A stretch of DNA of 6,507 nt from an uncultured Beijerinckiaceae bacterium (GTDB lineage: Bacteria; Pseudomonadota; Alphaproteobacteria; Rhizobiales; Beijerinckiaceae): positions 1-6,507 of the forward strand of contig CALMRL010000542.1 in assembly GCA_937873345.1 (NCBI GenBank), given 5' to 3'. A program made the position numbers and the translations under genes. Shown piece after piece: positions 1 to 4,935 of this stretch (position 1 is the first letter of the stretch; each line of letters opens with the position of its first letter). The notes beneath the pieces were generated by a model. The model did not search any database. It was not told the DNA's origin and saw only the letters and a program-made list of their open reading frames with translations.

Positions 1-177
1 AGGCGGCGCGGCGGCAAGGGAGGGGGAAGAGGACATCGGGGGGCGACGCTAGCACGGACGGATGGTAGATGGGGGAGCGGTATCGCCGATGCCAACGCCC
101 TTTCGAAGCGTCCGCGCACGGCAGGGCCTCGGACCGGAACGCGCGCCGGCGGCGTCCGGACTCTCCAATGCAATGCT
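1..177. other. left-edge stretch with no supported gene
   Basis: This purine-rich, then GC-rich stretch shows no convincing coding region. On the minus strand an ATG at 36-34 opens a frame beginning MSSSPSLAAAPP that runs off the left edge. It has no Shine-Dalgarno sequence before it, so I do not call it. No RNA gene or strong terminator was recognised. Confidence 0.4.
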
Positions 178-390
178 CTAAAGCAGGCGAGCGGTGAACG
201 GCAGGATCGTGGCACCGCCGCGCGGACCCGCGACGATCACTTCGAGTTTCTCCGCCATGGTCAGTGCCTGACCAACCAATCGGTCTATCGCTCCGGCATC
301 GTTCGGGCGTAAGGTCGCGATCTCGCGGGCGGCGTCCGCACCGACGCGCAACAGGTGCGCGAGCTGTCGAAGTTCGGCGGCGCCATCCAT
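178..390 (-). CDS. small hypothetical protein (70 aa), predicted helical
   Basis: I do not recognise this protein. It is 70 residues, starting MDGAAELRQLAHLL and ending FTARLL, with an Ala/Leu-rich, probably helical N-terminal two thirds. It has no signal peptide, membrane segment, cysteine cluster or known catalytic motif. The ATG at 390-388 is chosen because GGAGG (reverse complement of 397-401) lies 6 nt upstream, which is a strong ribosome binding site. The same frame stays open further upstream, but that extension is a low-complexity Arg/Ala/Pro string antisense to the neighbouring gene and is not credible. Codon use is moderately G/C-ending, like the host genes. It diverges from the small gene starting at 405, with only 14 bp between the two start codons. 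A role cannot be inferred. Confidence 0.55.
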   Translation of the reverse strand: MDGAAELRQLAHLLRVGADAAREIATLRPNDAGAIDRLVGQALTMAEKLEVIVAGPRGGATILPFTARLL

Positions 391-403
391 GGAGTTCCTC
401 CAT
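389..403. promoter_or_regulatory. palindrome holding both divergent ribosome binding sites
   Basis: ATGGAG, TTC, CTCCAT forms a perfect 6-bp inverted repeat with a 3-nt spacer. It includes two bases of the minus-strand ATG and its GGAGG Shine-Dalgarno. On the plus strand, GGAG (391-394) sits 10 nt before the GTG at 405. Any promoter for either gene must lie inside the other gene, so the two mRNAs should overlap at their 5' ends. Whether it acts as an operator, a leader hairpin or only a doubled Shine-Dalgarno is inference. Confidence 0.4.
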
Positions 404-404
404 T

Positions 405-635
405 GTGAGTGGAAAACCGACAAATGACGAGATCGTTTCGTCTGCCGGAAGACACGGTGCGACGCGGGAGCGTATCGAGGCGCAGATCGCCCTCGTCGCA
501 GCGCTGACGCCCGGCAGCCGCGAGCACCGCATCGCCACCCGCGTGCTGCTGCTGCTGCAGGACGGCTTGTTCCTGCTGACGGAGACGGACGGGCTGCTGC
601 GGGCGGCCGGGCGCCGGGAGATGCCACGGGCCTGA
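405..635 (+). CDS. small hypothetical protein (76 aa), GTG start
   Basis: I do not recognise this protein. It is 76 residues, beginning (V/M)SGKPTNDEIVSS. The centre (RIEAQIALVAAL, then RIATRVLLLLQDGLFLL) looks like two amphipathic helices, and the tail is basic. The coding call rests on codon use: from about residue 22 onward nearly every third position is G or C, and the antisense frame reads as low-complexity sequence. No in-frame ATG lies near the N terminus. GTG at 405 is the best start, with GGAG at 391-394 about 10 nt upstream, a little long. Upstream in-frame codons would overlap the opposite gene. It ends 7 bp before the convergent stop of the 643-1005 gene. There is no transmembrane segment of convincing length and no known motif. 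Confidence 0.55.
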   Translation: MSGKPTNDEIVSSAGRHGATRERIEAQIALVAALTPGSREHRIATRVLLLLQDGLFLLTETDGLLRAAGRREMPRA

Positions 636-642
636 GGCGTCC

Positions 643-1005
643 CTACCTCTCGTGCGGGCGCCCGAAGCTCAGCACCTTCTCGATCGGGCCGACGATCGCG
701 GCGTTGAAGGCATCGAGGTCGGCGGCCGGTATCCAGTACTCGCGATGCGCCCGGCCGCCGGCTTCCTGCACGGCGTAGGCGGCGAGAAAGCTGCTCTCGA
801 CGGCGAAGCGCAGGACATGGCCGGCGCCGTCGGTGGACACGTTCCAGTCCCACGCGATGCGCACGGCATAGTTCTCGGTGAGGACGGGGTAGAAGATCGG
901 CTGCTCCGGCAGCCGCGGCGGGAAGGCGGGCATGCCCGAGGCTTCGATCAGCGCCAGTTCCTTCGGCCCGACCGGGCGCAACAGGGTGACGGTCTCGTCA
1001 AGCAT
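643..1005 (-). CDS. 'ADP-ribosylation/crystallin J1' family small protein (120 aa)
   Basis: The 120-residue product begins MLDETVTLLRPVGPKELALI and carries the family hallmarks I remember: RPVGPKELxLI, FPPRLPEQPIFYPV (28-41), YAVRIAWDWN (46-55) and HREYWIPAADLDAFN (87-101). Proteins of this type are commonly annotated 'ADP-ribosylation/crystallin J1', but that name is inherited. This protein is much shorter than ADP-ribosylglycohydrolases, and I see none of their Asp-rich metal sites. Its biochemical function is effectively unknown. The ATG at 1005 is chosen because it follows the upstream Rieske stop by 11 bp with AGGA-like sequence before it. The frame stays open for another 250 codons, but that stretch is the Rieske gene read out of frame. 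It is probably co-transcribed with the Rieske gene. It is soluble, with no signal peptide. Confidence 0.8.
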   Translation of the reverse strand: MLDETVTLLRPVGPKELALIEASGMPAFPPRLPEQPIFYPVLTENYAVRIAWDWNVSTDGAGHVLRFAVESSFLAAYAVQEAGGRAHREYWIPAADLDAFNAAIVGPIEKVLSFGRPHER

Positions 1006-1016
1006 GTCCTGTCGCC

Positions 1017-1343
1017 TCACACCTCGACGGTGATCGCGCCGTCGACGACCCGCACGGGGTATGTCCGCACCGGCTTCGGCCGCGTCTTCAGGAACAGCAG
1101 CTTGGCCTTCTCCACCGCCTCGCCGGTGGCGAGGTCGAAGCTCGCGTCGTGCATCCGGCAGGTCACCCTGGCGCCCTCCAGCGCACCCTTGGCGAGGTCG
1201 AAGCCCATGTGCGGGCACTTGCGCGCGATGGCGTAGAAGGTGCCGGCGACGTTGGCGACGAGCACGCCCTCGCCGCCGACTTCGACGCCGCGCATCGTCC
1301 CCTCGGCCAGGTCGGCGGTCAGTCCGGTTGGGACGAAGGTCAT
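1017..1343 (-). CDS. Rieske [2Fe-2S] ferredoxin-like protein
   Basis: This 108-aa protein is the size of a stand-alone Rieske ferredoxin (BphF/HcaC or NirD type). The cluster motif is complete: C43-P-H45, then 16 residues, then C62-R-M-H65, followed by DASFDLATGE (66-75). The two Cys and two His should ligate one [2Fe-2S] cluster. No signal peptide or membrane anchor is present, so it is probably a cytoplasmic electron carrier or small subunit. No oxygenase or reductase lies beside it, so the partner is unknown. It leads a two-gene minus-strand unit with the 120-aa gene 11 bp downstream. The ATG at 1343 is supported by GAGAGG about 6 nt upstream. It diverges from the SIMPL gene across 83 bp. 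The family call is firm; the specific pathway is not. Confidence 0.88.
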   Translation of the reverse strand: MTFVPTGLTADLAEGTMRGVEVGGEGVLVANVAGTFYAIARKCPHMGFDLAKGALEGARVTCRMHDASFDLATGEAVEKAKLLFLKTRPKPVRTYPVRVVDGAITVEV

Positions 1344-1382
1344 GATGCACCTCTCGCAAGCTTCGGATAGATGGGGCGGCGG

Positions 1383-1409
1383 CGGGACGGAGCCAGCGTC
1401 GCCGTCCCG
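1383..1409. repeat. 8-bp inverted repeat in the Rieske/SIMPL divergent gap
   Basis: CGGGACGG (1383-1390) and CCGTCCCG (1402-1409) are perfect inverted repeats separated by 11 bp. They lie in the 83-bp gap between the divergent starts at 1343 and 1427. They could be an operator or a leader hairpin upstream of the SIMPL gene. In DNA this GC-rich, a chance match is also possible. I could not find convincing -35/-10 elements for either gene here. Confidence 0.4.
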
Positions 1410-1426
1410 TATCCCGAGGCCAGCCG

Positions 1427-2164
1427 ATGATCCGACGCACCTTCCTCGCCGGCCTCGCCTTCGCGACCCCGGCCTCGGCCGAGGTCGCCGCGGTGCCCCT
1501 GCGCGACAGCGTGCCCCACATCACCACGATCGGCCAGGCCAGTGCGACCATGGTGCCGGACCGCGCCGACATCCGGCTTGGCGTCAGCAACGAGCGCCCG
1601 AGCGCCGACGAGGCCGCCGCCGCCACGGCAAGCCAGGCGAGCGCGGTGGTCGACGCGATCAAGGCGCAGGGCATCGCGGCCGCCGACATCCGGTCGAGCT
1701 TCAGCCTCGCCGCGCAGTACGACAGCGCGACCGATCCGCAGACGCATGTCTCGCAGCGCACACTGCGCGGCTACGACGCCGAGACGCAGATCACGGTGCA
1801 CCTGCGCGACGTGACGAAGGCCGGCAGCCTCGCCCGCACCCTGATCGACAAGGGCGCGAACAGCTTTCAGGGCATCGACTACTCTTATTCCAAGGAAAAG
1901 GACCTGCAGCGCCGGCTCGACGGCGAAGCGGCCAAGGACGCGGAGATCGCGGCGCACGCCACCGCCGACGTGCTGGGCCTCAAGCTCGGCCGGGTGCTGC
2001 AGATCGGCGAGGACCCGGTCAGCGCCGATGGCGTAGCGGACTTGCCCAGCCGCCGTGCCCCGCCGATCTATGGTACGCGCGTGGTGATCCCGACGGAGCC
2101 GGGCACGCAACTAGTCACCCGCAGCGTCACGGTGATCTTCGAGATCGAAGGCAAGGCGCGGTAG
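1427..2164 (+). CDS. SIMPL-domain (DUF541) secreted protein
   Basis: The 245-aa protein starts MIRRTFLAGLAFATPASA, a short signal peptide with likely cleavage after ASA (residue 18). The RRTFLAG stretch resembles a twin-arginine motif, so export could be Tat or Sec. The mature part fits the SIMPL/DUF541 family: HITTIGQASATMVPDRADIRLGV near the N terminus, a Gly-Tyr-Asp (RGYDAETQITVHLRD) centre, an IDYSYSKEKDLQRRLDGEAAKDA segment, and a C-terminal VTVIFEIEG strand. Family members are periplasmic or outer-membrane associated, form oligomers in some cases, and have mostly undefined roles (oxidative stress and envelope functions have been reported). The start has only a weak GAGG upstream, but the signal peptide supports it. 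It is the last gene before the inserted cassette and is convergent with the CNNM/CBS gene. Confidence 0.85.
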   Translation: MIRRTFLAGLAFATPASAEVAAVPLRDSVPHITTIGQASATMVPDRADIRLGVSNERPSADEAAAATASQASAVVDAIKAQGIAAADIRSSFSLAAQYDSATDPQTHVSQRTLRGYDAETQITVHLRDVTKAGSLARTLIDKGANSFQGIDYSYSKEKDLQRRLDGEAAKDAEIAAHATADVLGLKLGRVLQIGEDPVSADGVADLPSRRAPPIYGTRVVIPTEPGTQLVTRSVTVIFEIEGKAR

Positions 2165-2181
2165 GGCGGCGGAGAGCCGCC
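2165..2181 (+). terminator. GC hairpin directly after the SIMPL stop codon
   Basis: GGCGGC (2165-2170), loop GGAGA, GCCGCC (2176-2181) forms a perfect 6-bp stem starting on the base after the TAG. No T-run follows, so it is a weak or Rho-assisted terminator candidate rather than a classical intrinsic one. Confidence 0.45.
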
Positions 2182-2251
2182 TGCCGCATCGAGCCTCACG
2201 AGCCTCCTCCACCATGCGTTCTGCAGGGTCCCCGTGCTGCTCCTCGGCGCA

Positions 2252-2259
2252 GGGGAAGG
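2252..2259 (+). repeat. left target-site duplication, GGGGAAGG
   Basis: This 8-mer abuts the left terminal repeat and is repeated exactly at 4936-4943 against the right terminal repeat. The bases outside the repeats (A2251 and T4944) and the terminal repeats themselves fix the duplication at exactly 8 bp. Confidence 0.85.
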
Positions 2260-2286
2260 GGTAGTGTCTCAATTTGAGACATGGCC
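2260..2286 (+). repeat. left terminal inverted repeat (27 bp)
   Basis: This matches the reverse complement of 4909-4935 at 24 of 27 positions, with mismatches at repeat positions 13, 21 and 22. Beyond position 27 the similarity stops. Positions 2266-2280 inside it form a perfect short palindrome: GTCTCAA, T, TTGAGAC. That could be a transposase-binding core. Confidence 0.85.
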
Positions 2287-2513
2287 CCGGCGACTGGGCG
2301 CTTTTGACCTGAGGCGGCTATCCCGCGAGGCTTCCGGGCGTTGCGGAATCGGCTACTCAGATGCGGTGGGCTGACTCCCTTCTCCATGGGACCGAGCCGA
2401 TTTTGGGAAAGGGCAATCGAGAACAGATTTTGGGAAAGCAGGGCCGTTCACACCAGACCCGTGGACGTTGGAAGGTGCCGTCCCGATTAATCTTCGTCCT
2501 GAGACAGAGTTGG
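2287..2513. other. left non-coding arm of the cassette
   Basis: This arm runs from the terminal repeat to the stop of the RutD-like gene. Together with the host spacer 2165-2251 and the terminal repeat it makes a 349-bp gene-free stretch. It holds a 13-bp direct repeat (2399-2411, 2426-2438) and an 8-bp inverted repeat, AATCGGCT (2347-2354) with AGCCGATT (2395-2402). A short minus-strand frame (2196-2387) crosses the terminal repeat into host DNA and is not a credible gene. I see no transposase remnant by eye. Confidence 0.5.
2399..2438 (+). repeat. pair of 13-bp direct repeats, 27-bp period
   Basis: GATTTTGGGAAAG occurs at 2399-2411 and again at 2426-2438, offset by 27 bp. The copies lie about 140-180 bp inside the left end and are AT-richer than their surroundings. 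They could be internal transposase-binding sites, a protein-binding site near the 3' end of the minus-strand hydrolase gene, or a simple local duplication. Confidence 0.7.
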
Positions 2514-3323
2514 TCAGGCATGGTCCTCCACGAACGCCTTGACGAGTTTAGCGAAGCGTTCGGGCATTTCCAGCTCGATCAGTTCGCCGGCTTCGGGCAG
2601 CACGACCAGCGTCGCGCCGGGGATGGCGGATGCAATCTCTTCCGAAAGTGACAAGGGCGTGCAGTGGTTCTGTTCGCCACACAGCACGAGCGTCGGCTGG
2701 TCGATACGCGGGAGGTCGGCGAGCGTATCGTGCGCGGCGATCATGGCGATACGGTGCATGGCAATATCCCGATCTTCGGGCTGCGAGGGGTGCGCGGTCG
2801 CGCGATTGATCCATTGCTGGACCTGCTCCGGATGCTCGCGCGTGTAGCGCGGCGAGAACAGGAAGAGCGAGTAGCCCGCGAACAAGTTGGGCTTGTCCCA
2901 TTGCGCGGCCATGATCCCGCGCACGGCGAACTGACGGTGCATGTAGGCGTCGAAGCGCGCGAAGGAGGAGGCGATCACCAGCGAGCGCACCAGTTCGGGA
3001 TGGCGGAGCGCCATCTGCTGCGCGATGGCGCCGCCTGTGGACGAACCGACGACGTGGACCGGCCCGACATCCAGCTCCACGACCAACGCCGCCATGTCGG
3101 CGGCAAGCTGTTCGGTGGTGTAGCCGTCGGGCGTCCGATCGGTGCGGCCGGTGCCGCGCTGGTCGGGCAGGATGATGTCGAAGTCGCGCGCGAGGAGTTC
3201 GACCTGCGGTCCCCAGCTGGCGCCGACCCCGCCGAGGCCGGAGATCAGGAGGACCGGCGGTCGCCCAGCCGTACCATGGCGTTCGTAGTGCTGGGTGAGA
3301 CCAGATGTGACGATGCTCGGCAT
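2514..3323 (-). CDS. RutD-like alpha/beta-fold hydrolase (269 aa)
   Basis: This is an alpha/beta hydrolase whose N-terminal half closely resembles RutD-type proteins: PPVLLISGLGGVGASW (22-37, oxyanion-hole loop) and DQRGTGRTDR (54-63). The nucleophile elbow is GSSTGG (93-98) with Ser95. The length is normal for the family and there is no signal peptide, so it is probably cytoplasmic. Two expected catalytic residues are replaced. The usual G-x-x-D-x-x-T-P acid motif reads GEQNHCTP (216-223), with Asn219 at the Asp position. The usual A-G-H loop reads AGEL (245-248), with Glu247 at the His position. It may be inactive, use other residues, or have a non-hydrolytic role. The ATG at 3323 has AAGGGA 6 nt upstream; the frame extends further but would overlap marR. 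It diverges from marR and is probably repressed by it. The substrate is unknown. Confidence 0.85.
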   Translation of the reverse strand: MPSIVTSGLTQHYERHGTAGRPPVLLISGLGGVGASWGPQVELLARDFDIILPDQRGTGRTDRTPDGYTTEQLAADMAALVVELDVGPVHVVGSSTGGAIAQQMALRHPELVRSLVIASSFARFDAYMHRQFAVRGIMAAQWDKPNLFAGYSLFLFSPRYTREHPEQVQQWINRATAHPSQPEDRDIAMHRIAMIAAHDTLADLPRIDQPTLVLCGEQNHCTPLSLSEEIASAIPGATLVVLPEAGELIELEMPERFAKLVKAFVEDHA

Positions 3324-3329
3324 GGTATG
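3324..3329 (-). other. spacer that decides the RutD-like start
   Basis: AAGGGA (reverse complement of 3330-3335) lies 6 nt before the ATG at 3323. This selects that start over the in-frame ATG codons near 3428, which have no such site and would overlap marR. Confidence 0.6.
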
Positions 3330-3357
3330 TCCCTTGGCTGTCGCCCCGCAGAGCCGC

Positions 3358-3386
3358 TTGCCTGGGGGTCGCGATAGAGTTAATAT
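3358..3386 (+). promoter_or_regulatory. sigma-70-type promoter for marR-hydrolase
   Basis: TTGCCT (3358-3363) and TAATAT (3381-3386) are separated by exactly 17 bp, a good -35/-10 pair. Transcription would start near 3393, about 35 nt before the marR ATG at 3427. This also argues against the in-frame ATG at 3385, which lies in the -10 element. Confidence 0.55.
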
Positions 3387-3421
3387 GTTCGGAAATCGAA
3401 CTATTCGCTTCGGATATCTAA
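3387..3421. promoter_or_regulatory. putative tandem MarR operator
   Basis: An inverted repeat, GTTCG-GAAAT-CGAAC, occupies 3387-3401 just after the -10 element. In addition, TTCGGAAATCGAA (3388-3400) and TTCGGATATCTAA (3409-3421) match at 11 of 13 positions and are offset by exactly 21 bp, about two helical turns, placing them on the same DNA face. The location over the likely transcription start in the divergent gap is typical of MarR autorepression. That MarR binds here is inference. Confidence 0.55.
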
Positions 3422-3426
3422 CCATC

Positions 3427-3927
3427 ATGCCTGCGTCAAGCGACCGGCTCGACCGGTACGTCCCCGCTGTCCAGCTGTTCGCGGCCCGGCTTGTGCTCTT
3501 CCACGCGGCAGTGGCCGAGCGGCTTCACCTAAGCCCGACCGAGTTCAAATGCTTTCGGCTGATTGAGCAGCTCGGGCCATTGTCGCTGACCATGCTCGCG
3601 GGCGAAGCGGGCTTGCAGCTCGGCACGGCAAGCGGGCTTGTCGATCGGCTGGAAAAGATAGGGCTCGTATGCCGTCGCCGTGACATGGCCGATAAACGGC
3701 GTGCCGTGCTGCTGGCCTCGCCGGAGGCGGCCAGCCGAATTGCCGGTTTCTATCGTGAGCAGGGGCAAGCGATGGCCGCGCTACTCGACAGTTTCGCCCT
3801 GCGTGAGTTCACCGCGATCATGCGATTTCTCGACGAGGCGGGAGCCGTGCTGGCGCGCTCGCATGCCGACCTGATCGCAAGTGGCGCGGCCGAACTGGTC
3901 GAGCAGCCGGCGGAGGGTGCGATATGA
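3427..3927 (+). CDS. MarR-family transcriptional regulator
   Basis: The 166-aa protein has the size and order of a MarR repressor. N-terminal dimerisation helices are followed by a winged helix-turn-helix (about 36-97): LSPTEFKCFRLIEQLG, LSLTMLAGEAGLQLGTASGLVDRLEKIGLV, then a charged wing with R83, R84, R85, D86, D89 and R92. C-terminal helices (about 100-152) complete the dimer interface. Such proteins usually bind palindromes in their own promoter and release DNA on binding small aromatic or lipophilic ligands, or on oxidation. The ATG at 3427 is chosen because earlier in-frame starts would overlap the promoter and the divergent gene. It has no clear Shine-Dalgarno sequence. Its TGA overlaps the next gene's ATG (ATGA, 3924-3927), implying translational coupling. 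It probably controls both hydrolases. Confidence 0.87.
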   Translation: MPASSDRLDRYVPAVQLFAARLVLFHAAVAERLHLSPTEFKCFRLIEQLGPLSLTMLAGEAGLQLGTASGLVDRLEKIGLVCRRRDMADKRRAVLLASPEAASRIAGFYREQGQAMAALLDSFALREFTAIMRFLDEAGAVLARSHADLIASGAAELVEQPAEGAI

Positions 3928-4640
3928 CCACCTTCGTCCTTGTCCATGGCGCGTGGTCGAGCGGATGGGACTGGTCGGAGGTCACCGCTCGCCTGCGCGC
4001 GCATGGTCACGACGTACATGTTCCCACGCTCACCGGATTGGGAGAACGTGCCCACGTGGCGCATGAGGACGGATCGATCGGCCTCGATACCCACATCCAG
4101 GATGTCGTCGCCTTGATCGAATGGCGTGATCTCGAGGATATCGTCCTCGTCGGTCACTCCTATGCCGGCATGGTGATTACCGGGGCTGCGTCACGGGTGG
4201 CGTGGCGGATCAGAAGGCTGGTCTACGTGGATGCCTTCGTGCCGGAGAACGGGCAGTCGCTGGCCGACCTCACCGGGCCGGATGCCCGGACCCATCTTGA
4301 GTTGGTGGCGACCGCGAACAAAGGACGCGTGCCGCCGCTGATCCGTCCGCACGAGGCGCCGGCGGGTACACGCGCGGAAGGCTATAACCAACGGCTGCGG
4401 CCCATGCCGCTAGCCTGTTTCACGCAGCCGGTTCGCTTGAACGGTGACGAAGCGACGATCTTCGATCGTGTCTTCCTGTATGCAACCGGTGGAGCGCCGA
4501 CCAGTCGGACACGCTTCTTCGAAGCGTTGCGGGATCGGCCGGGGTGGCGCGTGTCGACGGTCGGCACGGGACACGTCGTCATGATCGATGATCCTGCGAC
4601 GCTTGCGCGCCTGCTGCTTGATGCGGCCGACACGCGATGA
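3924..4640 (+). CDS. alpha/beta hydrolase, HNL/SABP2-like esterase class (238 aa)
   Basis: The 238-aa product starts MTTFVLVHGAWSSGWDW, the HGAW oxyanion signature shared with hydroxynitrile lyases and plant methyl-ester esterases (SABP2-like) and their bacterial relatives. The nucleophile elbow is GHSYAG (77-82) with Ser79, and the catalytic His is H217 in TVGTGHVVM. The acid is less clear. Near the position where plant members carry Asp (around 185-190) this protein reads YATGGAPTSR, as I recall for some bacterial relatives; D103 (in VYVDAF) is an alternative. It is cytoplasmic, with no signal peptide. The start is well supported by GGAGGG 6 nt upstream and by the 4-bp ATGA overlap with marR. 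It is probably an esterase or lactonase for a compound sensed by the MarR protein; the substrate is unknown. Confidence 0.85.
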   Translation: MTTFVLVHGAWSSGWDWSEVTARLRAHGHDVHVPTLTGLGERAHVAHEDGSIGLDTHIQDVVALIEWRDLEDIVLVGHSYAGMVITGAASRVAWRIRRLVYVDAFVPENGQSLADLTGPDARTHLELVATANKGRVPPLIRPHEAPAGTRAEGYNQRLRPMPLACFTQPVRLNGDEATIFDRVFLYATGGAPTSRTRFFEALRDRPGWRVSTVGTGHVVMIDDPATLARLLLDAADTR

Positions 4641-4654
4641 TCCCAACCATCGCG
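4633..4654 (+). terminator. hairpin across the hydrolase stop codon
   Basis: CGCGATG (4633-4639), loop ATCCCAAC, CATCGCG (4648-4654) forms a perfect 7-bp stem that straddles the TGA at 4638-4640. There is no T-run behind it, so it is a weak terminator candidate, or possibly an mRNA 3'-end stabiliser. Confidence 0.35.
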
Positions 4655-4908
4655 GACCTCGCATGATCGCGTCAATGCTGCCGAGCAGGCTGTGAGGTGT
4701 CCGCATCGTGATCGCTAGCGGATGCTGCTTGACGTTGACGCCCGGCCTTCTTCGACATTTCCGGCCATTCCGCATACCCTTCATAGGCCGACCTTTCTCG
4801 AAATCGGATCGTTTTCGGGAGGTGTGGTGAAGTGCAAGCTGGTGGCAAGGTACGGCACTGGCCTTCCCGGGAGCCGCCCAATCGCATTCCACCCCTTGCT
4901 GACCGCCC
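4655..4908. other. right non-coding arm of the cassette
   Basis: With the right terminal repeat and the host spacer to 5017 this makes a gene-free stretch of about 377 bp. Several short frames cross it on both strands. One GTG-started minus-strand frame begins inside the terminal repeat at 4931 and runs back over the hydrolase gene. None has host-like codon use or a motif I recognise. A small inverted repeat, TCCGC/GCGGA with a 12-nt loop, lies near 4699-4720. No transposase fragment is evident by eye, although a decayed one could escape notice without a search. Confidence 0.45.
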
Positions 4909-4935
4909 GGCCAGATCTCAAACTGAGACACTACC
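4909..4935 (-). repeat. right terminal inverted repeat (27 bp)
   Basis: Read on the minus strand from 4935 inward, it begins GGTAGTGTCTCA and matches the left terminal repeat at 24 of 27 positions. Its inner palindrome (4915-4929) is less perfect than the left copy, with two unpaired positions. Confidence 0.85.

Larger units (their letters stand above)
2260..4935. mobile_element. transposase-less mobile insertion cassette (2,676 bp)
   Basis: The ends are 27-bp inverted repeats, identical at 24 positions and starting GGTAGTGTCTCA. They are flanked by a perfect 8-bp duplication of GGGGAAGG, the classical record of a transposition event. The interior holds a RutD-like hydrolase, a MarR regulator and a second hydrolase, with about 250-300 bp of non-coding sequence at each end. 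I find no DDE, HUH or recombinase gene and no recognisable fragment of one. The element therefore fits the mobile insertion cassette (MIC) idea: insertion-sequence ends carrying passenger genes, moved by a transposase in trans. IS families known to make about 8-bp duplications include IS66, IS6, ISL3, IS256, IS1 and IS1595; I cannot assign this one from memory. Interior codon use looks slightly less GC-rich than the flanking genes. It lies between two convergent host genes. Confidence 0.85.

Noticed and set aside
1..36. A possible start of a minus-strand gene leaving the left edge (MSSSPSLAAAPP)
   Set aside because: There is no Shine-Dalgarno sequence, only 12 codons are visible, and the composition is low-complexity, so nothing supports it.
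643..1761. A 372-codon open minus-strand frame
   Set aside because: Only its last 120 codons (643-1005) are a real gene. The rest is the Rieske gene and the SIMPL gene read in a wrong frame or strand, with Arg-rich low-complexity translation.
1240..2277. A 345-codon plus-strand frame running through the SIMPL gene into the cassette
   Set aside because: Its translation is an Arg/Pro/Ala-rich shadow, and it crosses the insertion boundary, so it cannot be an ancestral gene.
2499..2506. CTGAGACA, resembling part of the terminal repeat, considered as an internal third end
   Set aside because: Only 8 bases match the right terminal repeat and the outer GGTAG portion is missing, so a chance match is likely.
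2664..3377. A 237-codon plus-strand frame antisense to the RutD-like hydrolase
   Set aside because: It is a codon-composition shadow. The minus-strand frame has a complete hydrolase fold signature and a good ribosome binding site.
4410..4931. A 173-codon minus-strand frame starting in the right terminal repeat, considered as a transposase
   Set aside because: It has no recognisable DDE or other catalytic pattern, and about half of it is antisense to the well-supported hydrolase gene. Only a translated database search could revive it.
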